A stretch of 64,000 nucleotides of DNA, taken from Streptomyces halobius (lineage in GTDB: Bacteria; Actinomycetota; Actinomycetes; Streptomycetales; Streptomycetaceae). Location: the NCBI RefSeq assembly GCF_023277745.1, contig NZ_CP086322.1, positions 5,952,001 through 6,016,000 on the forward strand. The letters run 5' to 3'. Position 1 is the stretch's first letter. Each line of letters starts with the position of its first letter. The position numbers and the translations under genes were made by a program. This document shows, one piece after another, positions 45,501-53,150 of this stretch. The notes below the pieces were generated by a model. It had not been told where the DNA came from, made no database searches, and worked only from the letters and a program-made list of their open reading frames with translations.

Positions 45501-46459
45501 CGCGGGTCTCGATCGTCGCCGGCGAGGCGAAAGACGGCACCCGGGCGGGCGAGGCGGCCCCGCCGATCGCCGTGGCGGCCGGGCCCGTCAAGGCGCACAC
45601 CCGGGTGCCCGACGGCGACACCGGCCGGGTGCTGCGGATCGCGGACGCCGCCGACCCGGGCTGGCGGGCCACGCTCAACGGCACCCCGCTCAAGCCCGTG
45701 ACCCTCGACGGCTGGGCGCAGGGCTTCCAGCTTCCCGCGGGCGGCGGCCGCCTCGACCTCACCCACGAGAACCCGCTCGGCCACACCCTCTGGCTCTGGG
45801 CCCAGGGCCTGCTCGCCGTCGTCCTGGTGGTGATGGCGCTGCCGGGCCGCCGCCGGGAGATCGACGACGACCTGCCCGAGGAGGCCGCGGCCGCCGTTGC
45901 ACAGGCGGCCGGGGCATCGGGCGAAGGCCGCCGGGCGCGCCGGCTGCGGGCCGCGGCCGGCGCGGCCGGCGAGGGAGCCACTTCCCGACCCTCTCCCGCG
46001 TCGGGACCGCCCCCGGGGGACGGCCAGCCGATGCCGGCCCCTCCCACCGCCGATCCCATGACCGGGGGCATCCCCGGCCAGGACGCCGTACAGGGGGCTG
46101 ACCCGTACGCGGCGGTGCCGCAGCAGCAGTCGTACGAGCAGTGGCAGGCCGCCCAGCAGCAGGGTCAGCCGGTCCAGCAGCCGGGCCACGGCGACCAGCA
46201 GCCCTACGCGCCCGCCGGCCCGTACGACACCCAGCAGCACACGTACGGGCAGCAGCCGTACCCGTCCACGGACCCCTACCAGGCCGACCCGTACGCCGCG
46301 GACCCCTACCAGGCGGGCCGGTACGACCTCTACGGCTACGGGCAGCAGCCCGGATACGACGGCCGGCAACAGCCCCAGCCCTACGACGACGGCACCGTGT
46401 ACCCGGGGTACTCCGGCTCTTTCCCCGAGCCGCGCCGTGACGGGAGCGACCAGCAGTGA
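42593..46459 (+). CDS. Large membrane glycosyltransferase (GT2 domain plus multispan domain)
   Basis: A 1288-residue protein. Residues about 25-275 form a family 2 glycosyltransferase (TAVIVSHDGARWLPDALAG, LHDDCAPEPDALAELL, the acceptor motif MRDDVDLCWRAQAAGH). Residues about 460-860 contain a dozen or more membrane helices; a periplasmic domain and a last helix (about 1060-1080) follow. The C-terminal 110 residues are a Tyr/Gln/Pro/Gly-rich tail. I start at ATG 42593 with GGAGGG upstream. It probably builds an envelope glycan; the next gene overlaps it by four bases. Confidence 0.85.
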   Translation: MSVHSQSAAQSAPYAAATPEFPRHVVTAVIVSHDGARWLPDALAGLLGQERPVQNVMGADTGSADDSARLLAEAIGDQRVLHLARRSGFGTAVDEAVRTAGVLTPDDLPYLKRPSGWDPVSRTWHDEAYDMPELPHGEPVQWLWLLHDDCAPEPDALAELLRVADASPATAIVGPKLRSWYDRRQLLEAGVSIARSGRRWTGLDRREQDQGQHDQVRPVLSVSSAGMLIRRDVYEELGGFDRRLPLMRDDVDLCWRAQAAGHQVLIAPHAMLRHAEASARERRPIDCVGRSASRPSPDHHPSSKRFALRGSTPHRVDKAGAVYTLLANTRGALLPYVLLRLLLGTLLRVVAYLLGKVPGQALDELAGLFGTLLRPGKILAARKRRGRPAVDASELRPLFPPPGATVRATVEQVAGNLGGRAAPDVASAGRHGAVESGPGGDDADFLEIEQFARLKRIARKPAPVLFLVLLLVSLIACRGLLGSGALTGGAMLPAPADVSDLWSSYLDSWHAVGVGDTAPAPPYLAILALVSSIFLGSTGFTVTLLLVCSVPLAGLTAYFASRPLVASRLLRAWGSIAYAFLPATAGALAGGRLGTTVLAILLPLMARAAIAASGLRLPHGVRPGWRAAWAYALLVAFTTALTPVVWPIAVLLGTALLVLRFLDGGRHLLFAYVLRFLAVAIAPLVVLAPWSLSLLTHPGRFFQEAGLDYGAGSASVPDLIGLSPGGPKAVGGVLLFGVVLAALAATLRGERQTAIRTAWAVAVAGLLCAALGNASGWTGPAMLVYGLALLCAAVIGAEGIRTRMAALGFGWKQPVAVLIALAAVLAPLYAAVSWMITGAAGPLERRDPVQVPAFVAEESGTADRARTLVLDGRPGHVDYTLVRGSGARLGDADLAAEAGENARLGGIVANLVAGSGADQTNQLGGYAVRYILVRDGAPREMGRVLDATPGLTRLSQQDGSALWRVDRRVSRVSIVAGEAKDGTRAGEAAPPIAVAAGPVKAHTRVPDGDTGRVLRIADAADPGWRATLNGTPLKPVTLDGWAQGFQLPAGGGRLDLTHENPLGHTLWLWAQGLLAVVLVVMALPGRRREIDDDLPEEAAAAVAQAAGASGEGRRARRLRAAAGAAGEGATSRPSPASGPPPGDGQPMPAPPTADPMTGGIPGQDAVQGADPYAAVPQQQSYEQWQAAQQQGQPVQQPGHGDQQPYAPAGPYDTQQHTYGQQPYPSTDPYQADPYAADPYQAGRYDLYGYGQQPGYDGRQQPQPYDDGTVYPGYSGSFPEPRRDGSDQQ

Positions 46460-48066
46460 AGCGCACCATCATGTCCCTGACCGGCGCGGCCGTCGCGCTC
46501 GCCGCGGTCACCGGTGTCGCCGCCCTCGCGGCCCCGGGGGGCCAGACACCAGAGACGTCCGGTGGCGGCACCCGGCTGCCCGTCCAGCGCTCCGCGCTGC
46601 TCTGCCCGGCCCCGACCTCGTCGCAGGTCGGTGAGACGACGTACACCTCCTTCGCCCCCAAGGGCGCGGGCGCCGACGCGGCCGGGAAGGGCACCGCCAA
46701 GCTGCTCCCCGCCGGCACCGTCAAGGACACCGACGACGGGGACGGGAAGAGCAGCGACAAGGACGGGGACAAGGGCCGGGACAAGAAGGGGAAGGACGCG
46801 AAGGCCGAGGAGACCGGTGGGGATTCCGTCGGCCCCCAGGTCGTCTTGCCCCGCGACAGCAAGCCCGTCGCGCCCCTCCAGAAGGCCGGGAAGCCGGTCA
46901 CCGCGACGGCCGACGGTGCCGACGCCCCCGCCCTGGTGGGCGCCGCCGACGGCGCGCTGGCGCCCGGCTGGACCGTCCAGCAGACCACCTCCGTCGCGGC
47001 CGGCACCGGGCGCGGACTGCTCGGCCTGACCTGCGCCGCGCCCGACACCACGTTCTGGTTCCCCGGAGTCAGCACCGACCGGGACCGCCGGGACTACGTC
47101 CACCTGACCAACCCCGACTCGTCCACCGCCGTCGTCGACCTCGAACTGCACGGCAAGGACGGGACGTTGACCGCGCCGGCCGGCGAGGACATCGCGGTAC
47201 CGCCGCACACCACCGTCCCGGTGCTGCTCTCCACCCTCACCGGCACCCCGGTCACCAACGCGGCGCTGCACGTCAGCGCCCGCGAGGGCCGGGTCGGCGC
47301 GTCCGTCCAGGCCGGCGACAGCAAGCTCGGCAGCGACTGGCTGCCCGCCTCCGCCGACCCGTCCCCGAGCCTGGTCCTGCCCGGCATCCCGGCCGACGCC
47401 ACCGCCGTCCGGCTGGTCGCCGTCGCGCCCGGCGAATCCGACGCCGACCTGAAGGTCCGGCTGGCCACCCCGACCGGTCTGATCACCCCGGCCGGTCTGG
47501 AAACACTGCACGTCAAAAGCGGCATGACCACGGCCGTCGACCTCAAGGACATCACCAAGGGCGAGGCCGGCTCGCTGGTGCTGACGCCCGCCGACGGCGA
47601 CTCCAAGGCCCCGGTCGCGGCCGCGCTGCGGGTGATCCGCGGCAAGGGCGACAAACAGGAGATGGCGTTCATCCCGTCGTCCAGGCCGGTGCAGACCCGC
47701 GCCACGGTCGCCGACAACCGGGCCAAGGGCAGCACGCTCTCGCTGCTCGCGCCCGAGAAGGGCAAGGACGCCAAGGTCAAGGTCACCGCGTCCGCCGGAA
47801 GCGGCGGCGGCACCCCGGTCAGCAAGACGTACACCGTCAAGGGCGGCACCACGATGGCCGTGGAACCGCCGCGCCCCCAGGGCCTCAAGGGCTCCTACGC
47901 GCTGACCGTCGAGCCGGAGCGGGGCGGCGGACCGGTGTACGCGGCACGCACCCTGACGCTGCCGCAGGGTGGCATCCCGGCGTTCACGGTGCAGCTGCTG
48001 CCCGACGACCGGGGCACGGTGGTCGTGCCGACCGCGGGTCAGGATCTGTCGCTGCTGACGGACTGA
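46456..48066 (+). CDS. DUF5719 family secreted protein
   Basis: A 536-residue protein starting at a GTGA overlap with the glycosyltransferase. It has an N-terminal signal/membrane segment (about 5-28), a charged Asp/Lys linker (DGDGKSSDKDGDKG) and repeated beta domains: WFPGVSTDRDRRDYVHLTNPD, a feature of DUF5719, and several later SL-L-P strands. The family is always next to this large glycosyltransferase in actinobacteria, so both likely act in one envelope process. Biochemical role unknown. Confidence 0.8.
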   Translation: MKRTIMSLTGAAVALAAVTGVAALAAPGGQTPETSGGGTRLPVQRSALLCPAPTSSQVGETTYTSFAPKGAGADAAGKGTAKLLPAGTVKDTDDGDGKSSDKDGDKGRDKKGKDAKAEETGGDSVGPQVVLPRDSKPVAPLQKAGKPVTATADGADAPALVGAADGALAPGWTVQQTTSVAAGTGRGLLGLTCAAPDTTFWFPGVSTDRDRRDYVHLTNPDSSTAVVDLELHGKDGTLTAPAGEDIAVPPHTTVPVLLSTLTGTPVTNAALHVSAREGRVGASVQAGDSKLGSDWLPASADPSPSLVLPGIPADATAVRLVAVAPGESDADLKVRLATPTGLITPAGLETLHVKSGMTTAVDLKDITKGEAGSLVLTPADGDSKAPVAAALRVIRGKGDKQEMAFIPSSRPVQTRATVADNRAKGSTLSLLAPEKGKDAKVKVTASAGSGGGTPVSKTYTVKGGTTMAVEPPRPQGLKGSYALTVEPERGGGPVYAARTLTLPQGGIPAFTVQLLPDDRGTVVVPTAGQDLSLLTD

Positions 48067-48118
48067 GGCACTACGGGCGGCGGACGGGGGCACCCGGGCC
48101 GGGCGGACGGGACATCCC

Positions 48119-48238
48119 GCAACCGGGACCGGTGACGGGAGGGCAACCGGGACCAGTGACGGAAGCGCGACGGGCCTCGTGACGGAAACGGCAACCGGGA
48201 CCCGTCAGAACGGCCACCGGGCCCCGCGACAGAAGGCC
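48119..48238. repeat. Tandem repeat of about 24 bases
   Basis: The unit CAACCGGGACCGGTGACGG occurs about five times with increasing divergence and a 23 to 24 base period, in the gap between the DUF5719 gene and the convergent zincin-like gene. Confidence 0.7.
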
Positions 48239-48269
48239 GTCCGCCGGCCGGCCTCACCGGTCCCGGCCG

Positions 48270-48734
48270 TCAGTCCTGCCCGTACCGCGGATCCACCGAC
48301 TCCGGAGCCAGCCCCAGCAGCTCGGCGACCTGCTCGACCACCACCTCATGGACCAGCAGCGCCCGCTCGTCGCGGCTCTTCGTACGGATCTCCACCGGCC
48401 TCCGGTAGATCACGATCCGGTCGCGATGTCCGCCGGCGGCCGGCAGCACCCGGCCCAGCGGTACGGTCCCGTCGTCCGCCTCGGGCCCCGGCCCGTCGTG
48501 CCGGCCGAAACCGGGCACCTCGATAACCATGAAGTCGACCTCCGAGAGCTGCGGCCAGCGCCGCTCCAGCCGGTCCCGGGAGTCATACACAAGATCCACG
48601 AAGGCATCGGCACGGGTCACCGACAGCGGCACCTGAGGAGGCGCGATCGGGCCGCGCATGCCACGGCCATGGCGGTCGCGGCGGCGGATGCGCGGCTCCG
48701 TAGGTCGGGGCGGTACGGGGGTGTCCATCAGCAT
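48270..48734 (-). CDS. Minimal zincin-like metallopeptidase family protein with altered motif
   Basis: A 154-residue protein of the DUF1025/zincin-like metallopeptidase type: FVDLVYDSRDRLERRWPQL at the start, then PGFGR, DRIVIYRRPVEIRTKSRDERALLVHEVVVEQVAELLGL. Where typical members read HExxHxxG, this has HEVVVEQVAELLG: the second His is missing and a Glu follows one residue later. If metal is bound, the ligands differ from HExxH. From memory, Streptomyces relatives share this form. Start ATG 48734 (ATG 48728 also possible). Confidence 0.8.
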   Translation of the reverse strand: MLMDTPVPPRPTEPRIRRRDRHGRGMRGPIAPPQVPLSVTRADAFVDLVYDSRDRLERRWPQLSEVDFMVIEVPGFGRHDGPGPEADDGTVPLGRVLPAAGGHRDRIVIYRRPVEIRTKSRDERALLVHEVVVEQVAELLGLAPESVDPRYGQD

Positions 48735-49058
48735 TGAGCGTAACCGTCAGGGCACGGCGCCGACCGGCGAGCGCGGCAAGACGCGCCATGTCGCCGAGTG
48801 ACCGGACCGGTCCGCGTTGCGTTCGTTTGCCGCCCCGCATCGGATCGCGGATCTCCCGCGGAATGACATGAAATGCGCCTACTGGTGACGGCTGCATGAC
48901 GGGATTCTTCGCCGCACGCCGGCCGCCGCCCCCGGCCCGACGCAGGTCAGGTCGAGCGGGTGCAGGTCAGACGCATCGGACGAAGCGGGACGACACGGTT
49001 GGGTGAGCCGGGGGAGAGTCGTCGCGGCCCGCTCAAGAGTGCGGTACCGTCCAACGTC
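48735..49058. promoter_or_regulatory. Divergent region before DUF3499 gene
   Basis: A 324-base gap between divergent genes. GGTACCGT ends 8 bases before the GTG at 49059; TACCGT (49045-49050) would be a -10 box for a leaderless message. A repeat of GCAGGTCAG lies near 48950. No gene is seen. Confidence 0.4.
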
Positions 49059-49427
49059 GTGAGCCCTGTACGTCGCTGTTCGCGCACCGCGTGCGGCCGC
49101 CCCGCCGTCGCAACGCTGACGTACGTCTACGCGGACTCGACCGCCGTGCTCGGACCGCTTGCCACCTACGCCGAACCGCACTGCTACGACCTGTGCGCCG
49201 AGCACTCCGAGCGGCTGACCGCCCCGCGCGGCTGGGAGGTCGTCCGCCTCGCCCTGGACTCCGCCCCGGCGCGGCCGAGCAGCGACGATCTCGAAGCGCT
49301 CGCCAACGCGGTGCGGGAGGCGGCGCGGCCCCAGGAGCGCGCGGCGGGCGCGGGCGGTGGCGACGCCCAGCCGATGGAAGTGGCCCGCCGGGGACACCTC
49401 CGGGTGCTGCGGTCCCCGGACTCCTGA
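49059..49427 (+). CDS. DUF3499 family protein
   Basis: A 122-residue actinobacterial protein beginning VSPVRRCSRTACGRPAVATLTYVYADSTAVLG and continuing PHCYDLCAEHSERLTAPRGWEVVRL. The two pairs of Cys (CSRTAC and CYDLC with a His between) look like a zinc ribbon. The family is conserved and lies between the metallopeptidase and manB, as here. I use GTG 49059, where the conserved sequence begins. Function unknown. Confidence 0.9.
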   Translation: MSPVRRCSRTACGRPAVATLTYVYADSTAVLGPLATYAEPHCYDLCAEHSERLTAPRGWEVVRLALDSAPARPSSDDLEALANAVREAARPQERAAGAGGGDAQPMEVARRGHLRVLRSPDS

Positions 49428-49791
49428 GCACACGGATCGCCGACCGGCGACGTTCCTCCCCACCGGCCTTCACACCACCCCCAAGGGAGGGGCCGGACCG
49501 CAGGACGGAGTCCGGAGGTCCGGCACCGCGGCCGAAAAGTCCCGCGCAGCGGAACACAGACCGCCGCCGGCGCAACGGTGGAGCAGCCAAAACGTCGGCT
49601 GAGGCACAGCGCAGCACATGCCCGCAGGCACAACGGCGAGCACCAGCCGGCTCAGGCAAAGCGCAGCGGACAGCCGACAACGGCGAGCACCAAGGCAGCC
49701 CAAGCCAAGCGCAGCACTCCCACCGCCCCAAGCCAAGCGCAGCGCACCCGCTACGTTTGGAACCCCACAAAACCCCCAGGAGGGCTGGCCC
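49428..49791. repeat. Third copy of the dispersed GC-rich repeat, upstream of manB
   Basis: Bases about 49487-49750 match the repeat family at 35405-35935: GGACGGAGTCCGGAGG, CGCGCAGCGG, GCAACGG and CACAGCGCAGC blocks in the same order. The last blocks are repeated several times (AGCCAAGCGCAGC near 49705 and 49731). The manB ribosome-binding site AGGAGGG follows at 49778. No gene is seen. Confidence 0.8.
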
Positions 49792-51150
49792 GTGACCGAC
49801 CTGTCCCAGATCGTCAAGGCGTACGACGTGCGTGGTGTGGTCCCCGATCAGTGGGACGAGTCCCTGGCAGAGCTGTTCGGCGCCGCGTTCGCCGAGGTCA
49901 CCGGCGCTTCCGCGATCGTGACCGGGCACGATATGCGGCCGTCGTCCCCCGGCCTCTCGGCCGCCTTCGCCCGCGGAGCCGCCGTCCGTGGCGTCGACGT
50001 CACCGAGATCGGCCTCTGCTCCACCGACGAGCTGTACTTCGCCAGCGGCGCGCTCGGTCTGCCCGGCGCGATGTTCACCGCCTCGCACAATCCGGCCCAG
50101 TACAACGGCATCAAGATGTGCCGGGCGGGCGCGGCCCCGGTCGGCCAGGACACCGGCCTCGCCGACATCCGCGCGCTGGTCGAGCGGTGGTCGGACGAGG
50201 GCGCCCAGGAGCCGGAGGCGAAGCCGGGCACCGTCTCACAGCGCGACGTTCTCGGCGACTACGCCGCCCACCTGCGCGGCCTGGTGGACCTCGGCGGCAT
50301 CCGTCCGCTGAAGGTCGTGGTGGACGCGGGCAACGGCATGGGCGGGCACACCGTACCGACCGTCTTCGAGGGACTGCCGCTCGAACTCGACGCGATGTAC
50401 TTCGAGTTGGACGGCTCCTTCCCCCACCACGAGGCCAACCCGCTGGATCCGAAGAACATCGTCGACCTCCAGGCGCGGGTCCGCGAGGTGGGTGCGGACC
50501 TCGGCCTCGCCTTCGACGGCGACGCGGACCGCTGCTTCGTCGTCGACGAGAACGGCGCCCCGGTCTCGCCGTCCGCGATCACCGCGCTGGTCGCCGCCCG
50601 TGAGCTGGCCAAGAACCCCGGCGGCACGGTCATCCACAACCTGATCACCTCCTGGTCCGTCCCCGAGGTCGTCAAGGAGCACGGCGGCACGCCGGTCCGC
50701 ACCCGCGTCGGCCACTCCTTCATCAAGGAGGAGATGGCCAGGACCGGCGCGATCTTCGGCGGCGAGCACTCCGCGCACTACTACTTCCGCGACTTCTGGA
50801 ACGCCGACACCGGCATGCTCGCCGCGATGCACGTCCTGGCGGCGCTCGGCGGGCAGGAGGGACCGCTGTCGGAGCTGGTCGGCCGGTACGACCGGTACGC
50901 GGCCTCCGGCGAGATCAACAGCACCGTCGACGACCAGACGGGGCGGCTGGGCGCGATCAAGGCCGCGTACGAGGGCCGCGAGGGCATCGCCATCGACGAG
51001 CTGGACGGGCTGACGGTCACCGGCCACGACTGGTGGTTCAACGTGCGCGCCTCGAACACGGAGCCGCTGCTGCGGCTGAACGTGGAGGCCCGGGACGCCG
51101 CCACCGCCGACCGGGTCCGGGACGAGGCGCTGGCGATCATCCGCGGCTGA
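49792..51150 (+). CDS. manB: Phosphomannomutase/phosphoglucomutase
   Basis: A 452-residue alpha-D-phosphohexomutase: catalytic Ser in TASHNPAQYNGIK, metal loop DGDADRCFVVDE, sugar-binding GGEHSAHYYF and phosphate loop RASNTEPLLRLN. It converts mannose-6-phosphate to mannose-1-phosphate, or acts on glucose phosphates. The GTG 49792 has AGGAGGG 8 bases upstream. Downstream lie the Trm112-like gene, the SIS gene and manA, the usual actinobacterial order. Confidence 0.95.
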   Translation: MTDLSQIVKAYDVRGVVPDQWDESLAELFGAAFAEVTGASAIVTGHDMRPSSPGLSAAFARGAAVRGVDVTEIGLCSTDELYFASGALGLPGAMFTASHNPAQYNGIKMCRAGAAPVGQDTGLADIRALVERWSDEGAQEPEAKPGTVSQRDVLGDYAAHLRGLVDLGGIRPLKVVVDAGNGMGGHTVPTVFEGLPLELDAMYFELDGSFPHHEANPLDPKNIVDLQARVREVGADLGLAFDGDADRCFVVDENGAPVSPSAITALVAARELAKNPGGTVIHNLITSWSVPEVVKEHGGTPVRTRVGHSFIKEEMARTGAIFGGEHSAHYYFRDFWNADTGMLAAMHVLAALGGQEGPLSELVGRYDRYAASGEINSTVDDQTGRLGAIKAAYEGREGIAIDELDGLTVTGHDWWFNVRASNTEPLLRLNVEARDAATADRVRDEALAIIRG

Positions 51151-51494
51151 GGGCGTGCTGCGGCTGAGGTGGACGTGGCTCAGGGCGTGGCGTGCTGACG
51201 CCTGCGCGGTGTCCCGCTGACGCCCGCGCGGTGCCCCGCTGATGGACAGGGCGGGGCGGGGCCGGGGCGGCACCAAGTGGCCGGGGGCGGCCCGGGACTG
51301 GAGTGGCTCCGGGCCGGCCCGGAGCATCCATGCCGCACCCGGCTCGCCCGGTCCGCCCGGTCCCGGCCCCCCGGCCTTGCACGAACCCGCCCCCGCACCC
51401 CGCCCACCACGCGTAAGGTGCCGCTGAGCAGGCCCCCTCACCCCGTGCGGCGGTACGCTGGCCACGCCGCAACCACCCCGAAGGAGCAGCCGCC
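51151..51494. other. Gap between manB and the Trm112-like gene
   Basis: A 344-base gap without a gene. A 22-base unit, GCTGACGCCTGCGCGGTGYC, is present twice in tandem (51194-51237). GC-rich palindromic stretches follow around 51280-51330, of which GGCCGGGG...CGGCC may form a hairpin. Confidence 0.5.
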
Positions 51495-51710
51495 ATGCCG
51501 GTCGAAGCCAGCCTGATCGAGATCCTCGCCTGCCCGGCGTGCCACGCCCCGCTGGAGGACCGCACCGCAGCTGACCCCGCCGAGCTCGTCTGCACCTCCG
51601 AGGACTGCGGTCTCGCCTACCCCGTCCGGGACGGCATCCCCGTACTCCTCGTTGACGAGGCGATCCCCCATAGCCCTGACGGCATGGGAGGTGCCCCCAC
51701 CCCCGCCTGA
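51495..51710 (+). CDS. Trm112 family protein
   Basis: A 71-residue zinc-ribbon-like Trm112 protein (ILACPACHAPL, then CTSEDCGLAYPVRDGIPVLLVDEA). Family members activate methyltransferases in other organisms; in actinobacteria they are found between manB and the SIS gene with no set role. The last 14 residues come from a dispersed palindrome (CCCATAGCC...AGGTGCCCCCA) that has replaced or extended the natural end. ATG has AAGGAG upstream. Confidence 0.9.
   Translation: MPVEASLIEILACPACHAPLEDRTAADPAELVCTSEDCGLAYPVRDGIPVLLVDEAIPHSPDGMGGAPTPA
51661..51702. repeat. Dispersed palindrome over the Trm112 3' end
   Basis: CCCCCATAGCCCTGACGG, then CATGGGAGGTGCCCCCA. Related to 35537-35575. It contributes the C-terminal codons of the Trm112 gene. 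Confidence 0.7.
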
Positions 51711-51785
51711 CCGGGCGCCGCCGGGCCCGCCCCGGCACCGCCCGGCATGTCCCCCGCCCGTACCGGCGATCGGAGGCCGCGCCCC

Positions 51786-52925
51786 ATGCTCGACGAGTCA
51801 CTCCTCGACACCCCTGACGCGCTGTCCGGCGCCGACCGCTTCGGGCTGCTGCGCGGCGTCGCCGAATCCGGCGCCCGGGTCCGTACCGCCGCCCGCAGCG
51901 CCGCCGAGGCCGGTATCCCCGGTCTGGTGCCCGAAGGACGGCCCCGCTCCCTCCTCGTCGCCGGACCGGGCCCCGCCGCCCCCGCCGTCGCCGAACTCGT
52001 CGGCGCGCTCAGCGGCGGCAGCTGCCCGGTCACCCTCATCCCGCCCACCGGCGTCGCCCCGCTCCCCGGAGCACTGCGCTGGTCGCTGCCCGGCTGGACG
52101 GGCCCCGCGGACCTGCTGCTGGTCGCCGGCCCGGACGCCTCCGACCCCGGCCTGGCCAAGCTGGTCGAGCAGGCGTACCGCCGCGGCTGCTCCGTCGTCG
52201 CCGTCACCCCCGGCGGCGGCCCGCTCGCCGAGGCTGTCGTCCAGGCCCGCGGCCTCGCCGTCCCGCTGGCGACGACCCCGTACGACGCCGAATTCGACGT
52301 CGAGGGCGCGCCTCCGGCAGCCCCCGGCACCCTCTGGTCACTGCTCGTCCCGATCCTCGCGGTCGCCGACCGGATCGGCCTGCTCACCGCACCACCCGAC
52401 GCGCTCAGCCATCTCGCCGACCGCCTCGACCAGCTCGCCGAGAGCTGCGGCCCGGCGGCCGCCACCTACACCAATCCCGCCAAGGCGCTGGCCGCAGACC
52501 TCGCCGAAGTGCTGCCGCTGATCTGGACGGAAGGCGCCGTCGCCGGAGCCGTCGGCCGGCACTTCGCGACCGTGCTCGCCGGACTGGCCGGCATTCCCGC
52601 GCTCGTCGCCGAGCTGCCCGAGGCGCTCACCACCCACCGCCCGCTGCTGTCCGGCTCGCTGGCCGCCGGCGCCGACCCGGACGACTTCTTCCGCGACCGC
52701 GTCGAGCAACCCGCCGCCCTGCACGCCAGGATCCTGCTGCTGCGCGACCGGCGGGAGTCGGGGCCGCTGTCCGCCACCCGCGCCGCCAACGCCCTCGCCA
52801 ACGAGTGCGAAACCGCGCTCAGCGAGCTCGAACCGGAGAGCGGCAGCGCTTTGGAGAGTGCCACGGAACTGCTCGCCATCACAGATTTCGCCGCCGTTTA
52901 CCTGGCGCTCGCCAACACCGAGTGA
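51786..52925 (+). CDS. SIS-domain protein, phosphosugar isomerase-like
   Basis: A 379-residue protein of the bifunctional phosphoglucose/phosphomannose isomerase-like type that lies between manB and manA in actinobacteria. N-terminal DESLLDTPDALSGAD is the conserved start. The SIS folds are around residues 55-150 and 210-360 (LLVAGPGPAAPAVAELVGAL; AGAVGRHFATVLAGL). The substrate of these homologues is unproven; a sugar-phosphate is likely. I use ATG 51786 with GGAGG about ten bases upstream. Confidence 0.82.
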   Translation: MLDESLLDTPDALSGADRFGLLRGVAESGARVRTAARSAAEAGIPGLVPEGRPRSLLVAGPGPAAPAVAELVGALSGGSCPVTLIPPTGVAPLPGALRWSLPGWTGPADLLLVAGPDASDPGLAKLVEQAYRRGCSVVAVTPGGGPLAEAVVQARGLAVPLATTPYDAEFDVEGAPPAAPGTLWSLLVPILAVADRIGLLTAPPDALSHLADRLDQLAESCGPAAATYTNPAKALAADLAEVLPLIWTEGAVAGAVGRHFATVLAGLAGIPALVAELPEALTTHRPLLSGSLAAGADPDDFFRDRVEQPAALHARILLLRDRRESGPLSATRAANALANECETALSELEPESGSALESATELLAITDFAAVYLALANTE

Positions 52926-53013
52926 TCATGGGGCCCGGCCCCGCGGCAGCACCCGGAAACACACCCGGCCGTGCGGGGCGGCGCGGCCGTACCGCCGGAC
53001 ACGACGGTTACGC

Positions 53014-53133
53014 GGAAGCCCGCCGCACGCGATGCTGGGCAGTAGCCGGCCGCACACGACGGCAGGCAGAAGTCCGCCGCACGTGACGGTCCCGGCAGCC
53101 GGCCGCACACGACGCACAGCCGCATACGACACC
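53014..53133. repeat. Degenerate repeat before manA
   Basis: The motif GCCGCACACGACGG and variants recurs about five times between the SIS and manA genes at 20 to 30 base intervals. No gene is seen in this gap. Confidence 0.5.
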
Positions 53134-53150
53134 TCAGGAAGCAGCACCCC

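Noticed and set aside
43496..46369. 957-codon open frame antisense to the large glycosyltransferase
   Set aside because: A shadow of GC-rich coding sequence: Gly/Arg/Gln-rich with no domain, and the plus-strand frame has clear glycosyltransferase motifs.
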